Source of the DNA: Streptomyces sp. NBC_01232
GTDB taxonomy: Bacteria > Actinomycetota > Actinomycetes > Streptomycetales > Streptomycetaceae
Length of the DNA stretch: 64,000 nt
Reading direction: 5' to 3'
Assembly (NCBI RefSeq): GCF_035989885.1
Contig: NZ_CP108518.1
Coordinates: 7,865,001 to 7,929,000 of the forward strand
Shown one piece after another: positions 1-8,575 of the stretch (position 1 is its first letter; the number at the start of each line of letters is the position of its first letter). The position numbers and the translations under genes were made by a program. The notes below the pieces were generated by a model that saw only the letters and a list, made by a program, of their open reading frames with translations, ran no database searches and was not told the DNA's origin.

Positions 1-396
1 GAGGCCTTCGGGCAGCAACCCCAGCTCGCCGGGGTCTGGGGACGCTATGCGTCGGGCGGCGCAGGTTCCCGGCTGGTCATGGAAGAACTGCTGCAGGCCC
101 TGCGGGCGTCGGGACTGCCCGACGAGCAGATCCCGGCGCGCTACCACCGGATCGCGGTCCTCATCGCCTCGCTGATCGCCTCCGAGGCCGGGGTCAGCAC
201 CATCACCGCCGAAGAGTACGAACAGGGCATGGAGCTGTTCCGCGTCGCGGTACTGGGCGCCGACCCCGAACGCTTCCCCGCCCTGGCCCACTTCGCGCGC
301 GACATCCGACCCCTCGGGGCGGACCGCCGCGCCGCGTTCGAAGAGATCCTCGCCGCCCAGCTCGCCGACATCGAGGCCGCGGCCGGCCCCCGCTAG
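1..396 (+). CDS. TetR-family regulator, C-terminal part (5' end outside window)
   Basis: The open frame runs from the window edge to a TAG at 394-396 and gives 131 residues. The sequence is alpha-helical throughout and contains no DNA-binding helix-turn-helix, which would lie upstream of the window. Its helix pattern, with an acidic C-terminal helix (FEEILAAQLADIEAAAGPR), resembles the ligand-binding half of TetR/AcrR regulators; this is a family-level inference only. The ATG at 79 is internal and is not taken as the start. The stop codon lies inside the first arm of the palindromic element at 393-588, so the last bases of the gene belong to that element. Confidence 0.6.
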   Translation, partial: EAFGQQPQLAGVWGRYASGGAGSRLVMEELLQALRASGLPDEQIPARYHRIAVLIASLIASEAGVSTITAEEYEQGMELFRVAVLGADPERFPALAHFARDIRPLGADRRAAFEEILAAQLADIEAAAGPR

Positions 397-588
397 GTCG
401 TCTCTTTCGGATCTTGCTCCCCCAGCTACCGCTGGGAGGTGCCCCCAGGCCCGCGTCGCCCGGCACCGCACCTCGCCGCGTTGTCGGAGCACCGCAGTAC
501 GTCCAGTACAACGGCGCTCCTCCGCCTTGCGATGCACGGCACCGGACGACGCGGGCCCGACCGACAAGATCCAAAAGAGACGCCCTAG
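393..588. repeat. MITE-like palindromic element with 24-bp terminal inverted repeats
   Basis: Bases 393-416 and the reverse complement of 565-588 match at 22 of 24 positions, and both ends read CTAG. Inside, the arm beginning GGCCCGCGTCG is repeated in inverted form before the right end, so the whole element can fold into one long imperfect hairpin. The left arm carries an additional small hairpin (CCCAGC-TACC-GCTGGG, 421-436). There is no room for a transposase. The TAG stop of the gene on the left and the TAG stop of the converging gene on the right both lie within the terminal repeats. Confidence 0.7.
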
Positions 589-1277
589 CCTCCCGGCTCT
601 GGAACGTCGTCCGTCGCCGCCTGCCACTGGTCCGAGTACTCGATGTGGATCTCGCGCGCGTCACCCAGCACACCGGCGTTGGAGTGGAGTGCGGTGCAGA
701 AGTGCGGGTAGCCCCGATGGACCGGCACATAACCCGGGCCATTGCGGGCGACGTCGAAGAAATGGCGGGCGGTGGCCCTGAACACCGGCGCGCTCCCCGT
801 CATGAACAGCGTCTCGGCGTGCACGTGCTGGTGGAACAGGTCCCGGTTCTCCCGGTAATGCCGAGCCTCGGCGTCGGCCGGCTGCTCGTCGGCCTTCGCC
901 GGACGGGGCAGGGTCACCGTCTGCGGGCGGCCCCGGCCGAGGCGGGAGCGTACGTCCTTCCAGCGCGCGGGCGGGAACTGGAGCGAGTGGTGCAGCAGCA
1001 CGAGATCGAGCTGCCGGCTCCCCGGCTTCGGCAGCTCGCGCCCGGGAGCGCGGTTGCCCCGCATCGGCAGGTGGACCAGAGAGCGCGGGGACGAGGCGGC
1101 GAGCGTCCACAGGCCGCCGACCAGCTTCGCCGCCTGCTGGTCGAAGTAGGCGTCCACGTGGCTGTCGTGGTCGACGAGGACGGCGCGGACCAGCGGCCGC
1201 GCCGGTCGGATCACCTTGAACTCCACCGGTCCGAGCCGTGCCCGGTGGATGGTGACCGGTAGCTTCAGTTCCTGCAC
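585..1277 (-). CDS. hypothetical protein
   Basis: This 230-residue protein is not one I recognise. It has no signal peptide, membrane segment or obvious catalytic motif. The N-terminal 60 residues look like a beta-rich domain (MQELKLPVTIHRARLGPVEF). The C-terminal half is rich in His and aromatic residues, including the run RHYRENRDLFHQHVHAETLF. It lies 12 bp downstream of the S24-like gene on the same strand, so the two are probably co-transcribed. Its TAG stop (585-587) is formed by the right terminal repeat of the palindromic element, which suggests that insertion of the element defined the present C-terminus. Confidence 0.55.
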   Translation of the reverse strand: MQELKLPVTIHRARLGPVEFKVIRPARPLVRAVLVDHDSHVDAYFDQQAAKLVGGLWTLAASSPRSLVHLPMRGNRAPGRELPKPGSRQLDLVLLHHSLQFPPARWKDVRSRLGRGRPQTVTLPRPAKADEQPADAEARHYRENRDLFHQHVHAETLFMTGSAPVFRATARHFFDVARNGPGYVPVHRGYPHFCTALHSNAGVLGDAREIHIEYSDQWQAATDDVPEPGG

Positions 1278-1289
1278 CGGAACGGCCCC

Positions 1290-1637
1290 CTACGCCGCAC
1301 GCGTCTTGTCCGCGGCGCCCGCCCGGGGGACACCGTCGACCGCCACGCAGATGCCGAAGACCCGGTCGTGGCCGGTCCAGCCGTTCACCCGGCCCCGGTT
1401 GTTGCTGATCTGCACCCGCCTGCGCACCGGATCCACGGCGGACACCAGGTGCAGGTACACGGTCCCGGCGACCCGGGCGAGGACGATGTCCCCCGCCTTC
1501 AGCCTCGCCGGTTCCACCGGAGCGACCACCACCTGCTGACGACTGCGTATCAGCGGGACCATCGAGGAGCCGCTCGGCCGGAACTCCACGGTGGCTCCGC
1601 CGGCGACCCTGCCGGCAACTGCGTCCAATGCACCCAT
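1290..1637 (-). CDS. S24/S26 peptidase-fold protein
   Basis: A 115-residue protein with the pattern of a signal-peptidase/LexA-like (S24/S26) fold. SGSSMVPLI carries the Ser-Met pair that normally holds the nucleophile, LKAGDIVLARVAG is the conserved GD strand, and YLHLVSAVD sits where HRV is usual. The family normally has a catalytic Lys after the LHLV strand; I see RRRVQISNN there instead, so activity is uncertain. The ATG at 1637 is preferred because the frame upstream does not look like protein. The protein could be a stand-alone small protease-fold domain of unknown role. It lies 12 bp upstream of the next gene on the same strand. Confidence 0.55.
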   Translation of the reverse strand: MGALDAVAGRVAGGATVEFRPSGSSMVPLIRSRQQVVVAPVEPARLKAGDIVLARVAGTVYLHLVSAVDPVRRRVQISNNRGRVNGWTGHDRVFGICVAVDGVPRAGAADKTRAA

Positions 1638-1803
1638 CCGAGGATGCTGACAGATCCCGCCGCGGGACCCCACCGATTTACGTCCGGGTCCCGGCCCGGT
1701 CCCGCTGCGGCGGGCGTTCGGTGTGTCTGCGGCGGTCCGCTCGGCGCCGGCGGTATGGATGGTGGGGTCATGCGGGGCGGCGGGCGAGAGCGAGGAGCGG
1801 CAC

Positions 1804-2307
1804 GTGGCGGCGATGGTCGGACTGTTCTGGGTCACTCCGGACGCGGTGTACGTGGGCTCGCCGCCGAACGCCATCGGGGTCTGCGTCCGGCTCACCGCCG
1901 ACGGACTGGAGGCCGCGGACCCGGACGGTTCCCTGACCTGGACCTGGCAGGGGGTGCGCTCCGCGGTGGTCGAGGACGCACCCAGCGAGAGCCGGACGAG
2001 CCGCGCGTCGAAACTCCTCGGGTCGGTGGTCTCGGCCGCGATCGGCGGCCTCACCGGCGAGGGGCCGCCCGAGATGACGCTGCGCCTGGACACGGCCGAC
2101 GGATCGCAACGGCTCACCGTGTACTCGGCGGCGGCCGGCGGGTACATCGACGAGGAGGTGCGGCTCTCCCAGGAGCTCCTCGACCGCTTCGTCGCGGGAA
2201 CCGCGGACCCGCGGGCCCCCGGAGCATGGGGCCGCGTGCACGCAGGGGAGGGCACCCCCGAACCCCGTGCGCGGGAGGCACTGCTGCGTGCCTGGGCACA
2301 GACGTAG
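1804..2307 (+). CDS. hypothetical protein
   Basis: An approximately 167-residue soluble protein of unknown function. The start chosen is the GTG at 1804, because AGCGAGGAGCGG lies just upstream as a good ribosome-binding site. An in-frame start at 1723 would add an unconvincing N-terminus. The first 60 residues look like a PH-like beta domain (FWVTPDAVYVG, LTWTWQGVRSAVVED), followed by strands and a C-terminal helix. This layout resembles the small Streptomyces proteins that read as a domain distantly like bacterial PH, but I cannot confirm the family. The next gene starts 36 bp downstream on the same strand. Confidence 0.5.
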   Translation: MAAMVGLFWVTPDAVYVGSPPNAIGVCVRLTADGLEAADPDGSLTWTWQGVRSAVVEDAPSESRTSRASKLLGSVVSAAIGGLTGEGPPEMTLRLDTADGSQRLTVYSAAAGGYIDEEVRLSQELLDRFVAGTADPRAPGAWGRVHAGEGTPEPRAREALLRAWAQT

Positions 2308-2342
2308 CCGGGTGCCCCGCAGCCCGTCTCTAGGGTGGCGGG

Positions 2343-3167
2343 ATGACCCACCTGCACGATGCCGACCGGCTTGCCCTGAATCTGCTCGACGCCCGCCTGC
2401 AGGCACTGTCCGACGGAGCGACGAAGCTCCCGCCGCCGCAGGTGCCGGCCTGCCCCGACGGCCGGCCGGGCGCGGCCGGCGACCTCGTCCGCCGGACCCT
2501 GGATCAGCTGCACCGCATCCCGCGCGAGCCTGCGGACGCCTTCGGTCTCCGGGTACGCACCCTGCTCCTGGAGTTCCGCAGCCGCCGCTGCCCCTGGAAC
2601 GCTGCGGCGATACGTCTGCTCGACGACGTCTACGCCTTCGTGTCCACCGGACCACGCCGCCACGCGGACTGGAAGCACGACGTCCTCGCCGTGATGAACC
2701 GCCGGGTCCGTGATCCCCGGGGCTGGGTGCGGCTGGACGGGGACCGTGCCGAGGACACCCGTTGGGGTCTGCCCGCATATCCCTTCGACCCGCCCGCCGT
2801 GGCGCGATGGCCCGACCTCCTGTACCCGCTGGAGGCGGAAGCCGCCCACGGGGCGCTCGCCGTCATGACGGAGGAATGGCAGGCGGAGCCGCGCCCCGTC
2901 CGCGGCAGGCCGGACCGGGACGCGGTACTGGCCGATGCCCGGACCCTGCTCGACCGGTACGGCCCCACCGCCCGCTACTGGACCAACGCGCGGGCGGCCG
3001 CCCATGACCGGGCCCCGGACTTCGTCGCGGCCGGCCTGCAGGGCACCGCCTCGCACACCTTCCTCACCTCCGCCTATGTCCGGGGGCTCGACCTGTTCGA
3101 CGATCTGGGCCTGATCGCGGTCGGCGACGAGGAGGTGGGCGTCTTCTGGTCGATCGGGGCCTACTGA
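2343..3167 (+). CDS. hypothetical protein
   Basis: A 274-residue protein not assigned to a family. It is mostly helical and rich in Trp, with charged segments, and has neither a signal peptide nor membrane helices. The ATG at 2343 follows the sequence AGGGTGGCGG, which can serve as ribosome-binding site. It is in the same direction as the gene ending at 2307 and may form a two-gene unit with it. The C-terminus (LGLIAVGDEEVGVFWSIGAY) is hydrophobic and probably packs as a beta hairpin. No active-site pattern is visible, so no function is proposed. Confidence 0.55.
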   Translation: MTHLHDADRLALNLLDARLQALSDGATKLPPPQVPACPDGRPGAAGDLVRRTLDQLHRIPREPADAFGLRVRTLLLEFRSRRCPWNAAAIRLLDDVYAFVSTGPRRHADWKHDVLAVMNRRVRDPRGWVRLDGDRAEDTRWGLPAYPFDPPAVARWPDLLYPLEAEAAHGALAVMTEEWQAEPRPVRGRPDRDAVLADARTLLDRYGPTARYWTNARAAAHDRAPDFVAAGLQGTASHTFLTSAYVRGLDLFDDLGLIAVGDEEVGVFWSIGAY

Positions 3168-3201
3168 CGCGCTCCCCGCACCGTGCTCCCGGCACCGGCC
3201 G

Positions 3202-4851
3202 TCAGGGCGAAGAGGACTCCTGGAGATAGGCGGCGATCAGGGCGAGGTCATTGGCGATCGACAGCACCTCGGTGGGGTCGGCGCCCGGCGTTGACGCGCC
3301 GTTGACGCCCGCGTAGAAGGTGTCGAACCGGCCGCCGCCCTTGTCCAGGTAGCCCGCGATCGTGATGGCGCCGACGGCCAGCCGGTCGTTGAGGGCGTCC
3401 CCGCCGACGGCCGCGCCGGTCTTCGCGAACACCTTGCCCCGGGCCGGACAGCTGCGGCAGTTCTCGGCCAGCAGGCCGTCGACACCCAGGATGGGCAGGG
3501 CCTCCCGGAACAGCTGCGCGTCCGGCGTGCGCTGCCAGTACGCCAGCATCTGCACCAGGACCTGCGGGGTGGCCCGGTCGGCCGGGTTGCCGCCGCGGCC
3601 GTCCATGAGCTGCGCCTGTTTGCGGTCGACGCCCGCCCGGTCCAGGAAGTCGGCCAGTACGGGGAAGCCGGCCTCGCACTGGTTGCTGTCCGCCGTGACG
3701 GCCAGCAGGCAGATGCCGAGGTTCGCGCCCAGGTTGTGGCTGACCTTGAGGATCAGCCTGGCGTACTGGGCGTAGGGCGGGGAGGTGTACGCGGCCACCC
3801 GCGGGCGCCCGTCGTAGTCGCGCGGCAGCCGTCCGACCGGGTTGGGGCCCGACGGGTCGGCGGTGACGTGCACCCCCGCGCGTTCGAGCGCCTCGATCAG
3901 CGCGACGCGTCCGAAGGCGGCCGGGTCGCCGATCGGGGAGGTCCGCAACAGCGGTTCGGCGTCCGCCGCGATGGTGCCGGTCAGCCGGATCCGGGTGCCG
4001 CCGTCGGTGGCCGTCACGGTCACGGCGGTCGGTTGCCCGGCCGCCACGGTCTTCACCGCCGAAGTGACCTCGTACGGAGCGACCTTCGGCCGCCAGTCCA
4101 GCCGGGCGTCCGCGCCCGCCCGGCCCCCGGGGGTGGTCATGAGGTCGATCAGGTTGTCGTTGATGATCAGCGGTGTCGGGGTCGGCACGAGCTCCGGGTC
4201 GGGGAGGAACAGCCGACTGTCGACGATCACGTCGCCGTCGACGCGGGTGATGCCCGCCTCGCGCACCTGCCGGGCGAGCCGGTCGATCCCGGCGAGGGGG
4301 TTCTCCGGGGTGAGGGTCGCGCCGGGGAAGTCGTTGGCGTAGGTGTGGTCGAGGTCGGTGTACGCGACCGTACCGTCGGGGCGGGTCCTGCCGCCCATGG
4401 TGAGGTCGCCCTGGGCGACGAGGTCGAGGTCGCCGGTCAGGGTGGCGCCGTCGCGCTCGCCGACCGCGTAGAGCGGGGTCACGAAGCGGTGGTCGGCGCC
4501 CAGGGTCTGCCACGGGCCCGAGACGCTGAGCAGTTTGGCGGTGGAGCCGGGGATGAAGAACTGCCCCGGGAAGAGGCTGTGCACCACACGGCCGCCGTCC
4601 GGTTCGGTCTGCAGCAGGCCCCACTGGGCGTTGCGGTACTCCGGCTTCCGCATGATCGCCGTGATGCGCGGGTCGAGGCCGGCGAGGCCCGTGTCACCGG
4701 CCGGTGGAGGCGGGGACGACGACGTCGAGGACGGGGCGGGGGTGGGGTCCGCGCCGCTCGCCGTGCCCGGGGCGAGGGCCACGAACAGCAGGGCGGCGCA
4801 GGCGGCGGCCGTACCGCGCCGCAGGGGTGCGGGGTGGATCGGTCTGCTCAC
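3202..4851 (-). CDS. dacB: D-alanyl-D-alanine carboxypeptidase/endopeptidase (PBP4, DacB type, peptidase S13)
   Basis: This exported low-molecular-mass penicillin-binding protein trims or cleaves peptidoglycan cross-links. The three family motifs are present: STAK (Ser103 to Lys106), SHN before LGANLG, and KTG near residue 477, followed by AAVGG. The large insert between the first two motifs is typical of the S13 family. The N-terminus has Arg residues, a hydrophobic helix (AACAALLFVALAPGTASG) and a Pro/Ser-rich linker. The GTG at 4851 is chosen because GGAG sits about 10 bp upstream. A longer start at 4896 would put unlikely residues before the signal peptide. The length of 549 residues is normal for actinobacterial DacB. 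Confidence 0.92.
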   Translation of the reverse strand: MSRPIHPAPLRRGTAAACAALLFVALAPGTASGADPTPAPSSTSSSPPPPAGDTGLAGLDPRITAIMRKPEYRNAQWGLLQTEPDGGRVVHSLFPGQFFIPGSTAKLLSVSGPWQTLGADHRFVTPLYAVGERDGATLTGDLDLVAQGDLTMGGRTRPDGTVAYTDLDHTYANDFPGATLTPENPLAGIDRLARQVREAGITRVDGDVIVDSRLFLPDPELVPTPTPLIINDNLIDLMTTPGGRAGADARLDWRPKVAPYEVTSAVKTVAAGQPTAVTVTATDGGTRIRLTGTIAADAEPLLRTSPIGDPAAFGRVALIEALERAGVHVTADPSGPNPVGRLPRDYDGRPRVAAYTSPPYAQYARLILKVSHNLGANLGICLLAVTADSNQCEAGFPVLADFLDRAGVDRKQAQLMDGRGGNPADRATPQVLVQMLAYWQRTPDAQLFREALPILGVDGLLAENCRSCPARGKVFAKTGAAVGGDALNDRLAVGAITIAGYLDKGGGRFDTFYAGVNGASTPGADPTEVLSIANDLALIAAYLQESSSP

Positions 4852-4938
4852 AGCGCGCTCCGTTCGTCGCGGCTGCCTACTCCCGAGGCCAAGCAACAGG
4901 GTGGCACGGTCGGGACGCGGGGGCGCGCCGGGCGGGTT

Positions 4939-6411
4939 TCACTCCTCGGTGGGCAGCCAGCAGCCGTGCAGGCCGAGCGGGACGCGGACGGGGATCCGGG
5001 CGCGGGCCACCGGGCCGGAGGCGGGGTCCTCGGCGGGGATGACCAGGAACCAGCTCGACCCGTCGGTACGGTCGGTGGCGAAGGTCAGCCAGTGGCCGCG
5101 CTCCTCCGACCCGGACCCGGACCCGGACCCGGAGCCTTGCCCGGGCTCCGGCGCGAAGACCGGCTCACCGACCGAGAGGTTCCCGGCCGGCCAGACGCGG
5201 GAGGTGCCGGTCTCCCCGTCGTACCAGCGCACGGCGTCGTACTCGCCCGGCAGCAGGTCCGTCCGCCCGGTGGCGGTGGCCAGAGCGGTGTACCGGTGGC
5301 GCCGGCCGATGCGCCGGTCGTCGACCCGCGGGAACTCCACCCGCGAGTCGTCCAGCAGGGTGCGGGTCATGCTGCCCGCGGCCGGGTCGATGCGCGCCCG
5401 TACCAGGCCCCCGTCGGCCGGTCCGCCGTCCTTGTCCGCTCCGCCGTCCTCGTCCGGGCTGCCGACGGTCAGCCGGCTCCACTGCACGTAGTCCAGGACC
5501 ACCGGGGCGTCCGCTCCCGGGCCGTCGTCGTACGCGTTCACCGTGTGCCACACCCAGAAGGCCTCGTCGGACGCCCAGCGCAGCGGCCCGCCGTCGCGAG
5601 GGATCAGGGCCACGCGGGTGCCGCGCTCCGGGCGCCAGGCCAGGAAGGAGCCGCCCGCCATGGCCGCGGCGAGGTCGAAGAAGGCCGGAGCGAGGACGAG
5701 GACGGCGTAGCGGTCCGTCAGGGCCATGTCGTGGATCATCATCGGCTCGTCCACCCCGTCCACGGGCGTGGGCCCACGGCCGACCGTGCCGTCGGGGCCG
5801 ATGACCGACCAGGTCAGGTAGGGCGGCTCCAGGCCGTAGCAGAAGACGACCATCTCGCCCGTGATCGGATCGATCTTGGGGTGGGCGGTGATGCCCGCCG
5901 GCAGGCTCCCGGCGAAGTCCTCCCGGCCGAGCGTCGCCAGCTCCGTGTCGATGCGGAAGGGGCAGGCCGACTCGGCGAGGGCCAGCAGGCGGCCGGCGTG
6001 CCGGACGACGTTGATGTCGGGCAGCTCCCGGAAGGTGCCCGCCAGCTCCGGACCCACCTGCCCGGCGTCCGGCACGATCATCGATTCGAGGCCGCCCCAC
6101 AGGGCTCGGCCGGCGCGTTCCTCGGCCACCAGCGCGGGGGTGCGGACGAAGCGGTTGCGGTAGCGGGCCCGGCCGCCGGAGAGCCACACGCCGTGCAGCA
6201 TGCCGTCGCCGTCGATGGGGTACAGGTACGAGCCGATCGGCGTGAACCGCGGATTGGGGCCGTTGCGCAGGTACAGGCCGTCCAGGGTGTCCGGCAGCGC
6301 GCCCGTCACCTCCAGCTCCGCGACGTCGACCTCCTCGGACACGGGCGCGAAGGTTCCCAGCAGGTGGGGGACGCGGGTGGGGTCGAAGAGGGGTGGCACG
6401 TACGTGTTCAC
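4939..6411 (-). CDS. carotenoid oxygenase family protein (RPE65/lignostilbene dioxygenase type)
   Basis: A 490-residue non-haem iron dioxygenase that cleaves double bonds in carotenoids or stilbene-like compounds. The four iron-binding histidines are recognisable in ITAHPKID, MMIHDMAL, VWHTVNAY and LGLHGCWL, and LRNGPNPRF near the N-terminus is the family signature. The GTG at 6411 is selected because CGGGAGGTCCC is an excellent ribosome-binding site; the much longer upstream frame is not coding. A run of Gly-Ser pairs, encoded by CCGGAC hexamer repeats near 5108, sits before the last strands and is probably a flexible loop of variable length. The substrate cannot be read from sequence. Confidence 0.9.
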   Translation of the reverse strand: MNTYVPPLFDPTRVPHLLGTFAPVSEEVDVAELEVTGALPDTLDGLYLRNGPNPRFTPIGSYLYPIDGDGMLHGVWLSGGRARYRNRFVRTPALVAEERAGRALWGGLESMIVPDAGQVGPELAGTFRELPDINVVRHAGRLLALAESACPFRIDTELATLGREDFAGSLPAGITAHPKIDPITGEMVVFCYGLEPPYLTWSVIGPDGTVGRGPTPVDGVDEPMMIHDMALTDRYAVLVLAPAFFDLAAAMAGGSFLAWRPERGTRVALIPRDGGPLRWASDEAFWVWHTVNAYDDGPGADAPVVLDYVQWSRLTVGSPDEDGGADKDGGPADGGLVRARIDPAAGSMTRTLLDDSRVEFPRVDDRRIGRRHRYTALATATGRTDLLPGEYDAVRWYDGETGTSRVWPAGNLSVGEPVFAPEPGQGSGSGSGSGSEERGHWLTFATDRTDGSSWFLVIPAEDPASGPVARARIPVRVPLGLHGCWLPTEE

Positions 6412-6754
6412 GGGACCTCCCGGGGCGCGTGGTCTCCTCCGCCGGCGCGCTTGCAGCCACCTTCCAGTGAAACGCGCGTCGGGCGGGGCTGCCAGGCGGC
6501 TCGGACCGGCCCGGGATCCCGTGGGCGGCCGGCCCCGGAATGCGGCCGGCCGCGGGCCCTCGCAGGATGGTGGACGAGGCGGGTGCCCACCCTCGGGGGC
6601 CCCCGCGCGCCGGTGGCGCGCGAGCACGGGGACTCGCCGTTGTTCCGCCGGACGAACCGCGTGCTGACGGCCGTGTGGGGCGGTGGAGTTCACCGCCCGG
6701 TACCCGGAACACGTACGCGCGCAGGCGCAGGCCGCGGGGCGGGCGGCCTGAACC
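6412..6754. other. 343-bp non-coding stretch
   Basis: This region lies between the start of the carotenoid oxygenase gene and the stop of the next minus-strand gene. It contains GC-rich imperfect palindromes such as GCGGCCGGCC and GCGCGCCGGTGGCGCGC but no convincing gene. Long frames crossing it on both strands are shadows or unsupported. Promoter elements for the oxygenase should lie near 6420-6470, but I cannot identify a clear pair. Confidence 0.5.
6728..6750 (-). terminator. hairpin after the 6755-7132 gene
   Basis: CAGGCCGC (6728-6735) and GCGGCCTG (6743-6750) form a perfect 8-bp stem with a 7-nt loop. It lies directly downstream of the stop codon at 6755 on the minus strand. There is no U-run, as is common for terminators in GC-rich actinobacteria. 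Confidence 0.45.
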
Positions 6755-7132
6755 TCAGGTGGAGGTGAAGAGTTCTTCCCGCACGCCGTCGAGCACGAAG
6801 CCGTTGTCGAAGCGGACGCGAACCGTCACGCGCGGCCGCTGCTCCTGGAAGGCGGTCCACGCGGGTTCCAGGGCGCCGACCTTCTCCTCGAGCTGCCTCC
6901 GGCTCTCCGGCGGCATCTGATGCCCGAAGGAGTCGAGGAGCGACTTCAGGCGCTCGTACTCGCGGACGTCCTCGGTGCTCTGCGGCCGGTGCTCGTCCAC
7001 CCGCTCGACGGTGCCGGCGGTGCCTGCCCCGAGGGCCAGGAAACCGCCGACGTCCTCTCCCTCCGAGACGACCGGACCGGTCAGTGCGAGATCCGCGGCC
7101 AGCGTCACCCGGAGGCCTTCGTGCAACGTCAT
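6755..7132 (-). CDS. hypothetical protein
   Basis: A 125-residue protein with a strong ribosome-binding site (GAAGGATCG before the ATG at 7132). It begins with a beta-rich segment (LRVTLAADLALTGPVVSEG). An acidic helical middle follows (EDVREYERLKSLLDSF and RRQLEEKVGALE), and it ends with strands (RVTVRVRFDNGFVLDGVREEL). There is no signal peptide or membrane segment. The arrangement suggests a small two-part binding protein, but I do not recognise a family. It stands alone, with a likely hairpin terminator just after its stop codon. Confidence 0.55.
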   Translation of the reverse strand: MTLHEGLRVTLAADLALTGPVVSEGEDVGGFLALGAGTAGTVERVDEHRPQSTEDVREYERLKSLLDSFGHQMPPESRRQLEEKVGALEPAWTAFQEQRPRVTVRVRFDNGFVLDGVREELFTST

Positions 7133-7279
7133 CGATCCTTCATCTCCCAGGTCGGTGCACGAGCCTAGCGGTCGTCCGCGCGCCGGCCGCGACCGGCACC
7201 GCTCGGCACGAGACGGCCATCGGCCGGTCGGAGCCGTCGTGGTCGCCGCCGACCCGCGCGGGGTTGCCCCGGACGGTCG

Positions 7280-8407
7280 TCAACCGCGGGCCGACAGGTG
7301 GTCGGCGATGGCCTCGTGGGTCAGGTGGAGGCCCGTCCGCAGGACGGCATCGTGCTGGTTGGGGTGGGCCTCGCGCTGGGCGAGGTCCAGGCCGCGGGCC
7401 CGCTCGAGTTCGAGCTCCGCGGCGCGGTCGTCACCGCGCAGCGCGGAGTCGAGGCTGAGGGCGGTGGACCGGAGCAGCGGGGCGAGGTCCCGCAGGGCGG
7501 GATCGGGACGGGCGGAACCGTCGGGCCTGTCAGGTCCGTTGGGGCCGGTGGTCCTGGCCGTCGTGGCGGTCCTGGCGCGTTCCCGGAGCTCCTGGGTGAA
7601 GAACTGGAGGGTGAGGGCGGTCCGGGCGGCGAGCCGCAGCCGCTCCCCGACCCCGTCGGGCGGCCGGCTCGGCGTACGGAGGTACAGCCGGGGGAGCCGC
7701 GTGCGTCGAGCGGCCCGTTCGTAGGCCGCGAGGCCGCCCTGTGGTTGCAGCCACAGATCCTCGGCCTCCCCGGGGAGCTCCGGGGCGGCGGGCGGTGCCC
7801 CGGCCGCGAGCCGGGAGGCGACCGCGGCGAGGAGTCCACCGAGTTCGCTCCGGTAGGCGTCGAGCCCGGTCACCGCCGACCGGTACGGGTCCGGCGGCCA
7901 CAGCAGCGGTCCGAGCACGACGACGGTGACGATGCCGACCGCGCTCTCCACCAGGCGGGCCAGGGGGTAGCCGGGGGCGGCGGTCGCGTAGATCACCAGT
8001 GCGGTGATCAGGACCTGCTGGTTGGGGGAGCCGCCCCGGTACATCAGGTACATGCCCGCGCAGCCGCAGACCAGTACGGCGAGGAAGGACAGCGAGGCCG
8101 ATGCCGACGCCGAGGTCACCGAGGAGGCCGAGGGCGGCGGCAGCCAGTGCAGGACGAACGTGCTCAGCGCCACGCCCACGACGACGCCCACGAGCCGGTC
8201 CCACGCCAGGCGCGGAGCGGCGTACACGTCCTCGCGAAGGATCAATACGGCCGGCAGGGCGGCGGGCACCGGGACCGTGCTCGTGCCCCACCACAGGCAG
8301 AGGAACCAGGGCACGGCGGCGCACACGGCCAGGCGGGCGGCGGACCGCAACCGTGCGCGGGGCGGCGGGTTGTGCGGAACGGTGGCCGTACCGGGCATAA
8401 CGGACAT
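7280..8407 (-). CDS. FUSC / aromatic acid exporter-like membrane protein
   Basis: A 375-residue protein whose N-terminal half holds about six hydrophobic segments (for example LAVCAAVPWFLCLWWGTSTV and FLAVLVCGCAGMYLMY). A soluble helical C-terminal half follows. This half-and-half layout, with LAWDRLVGVVVGVAL after the second segment, is typical of FUSC-family proteins, some of which export aromatic acids. Two ATG codons, at 8407 and 8398, could start it; neither has a strong ribosome-binding site. The C-terminal region contains a Pro/Gly/Asp-rich linker (TTGPNGPDRPDGSARPD). Substrate is unknown. The preceding minus-strand intergenic region holds no obvious operator. Confidence 0.7.
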   Translation of the reverse strand: MSVMPGTATVPHNPPPRARLRSAARLAVCAAVPWFLCLWWGTSTVPVPAALPAVLILREDVYAAPRLAWDRLVGVVVGVALSTFVLHWLPPPSASSVTSASASASLSFLAVLVCGCAGMYLMYRGGSPNQQVLITALVIYATAAPGYPLARLVESAVGIVTVVVLGPLLWPPDPYRSAVTGLDAYRSELGGLLAAVASRLAAGAPPAAPELPGEAEDLWLQPQGGLAAYERAARRTRLPRLYLRTPSRPPDGVGERLRLAARTALTLQFFTQELRERARTATTARTTGPNGPDRPDGSARPDPALRDLAPLLRSTALSLDSALRGDDRAAELELERARGLDLAQREAHPNQHDAVLRTGLHLTHEAIADHLSARG

Positions 8408-8575
8408 CGTAGGGGCCGCGGAGCCGGTCCACGTGCCTTCTGGCGGACGCGGCCCGCCCCGCCTATGATTCCGACGCGCCACGCACCTCGAACATTCATA
8501 CCCACAACGGGCGATGACGGCCTCCGGGACCCGTACCGGAACTGCCGCCCCCGCCCGACGAGTTCGGAGGTCCTG

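Noticed and set aside
3736..6768. 1,010-codon open frame on the plus strand opposite the DacB and carotenoid oxygenase genes
   Set aside because: It reads as Arg/Gly/Ala-rich sequence with no domain; the opposite strand codes for two clearly recognised enzymes. Long antisense frames are expected in such GC-rich DNA.
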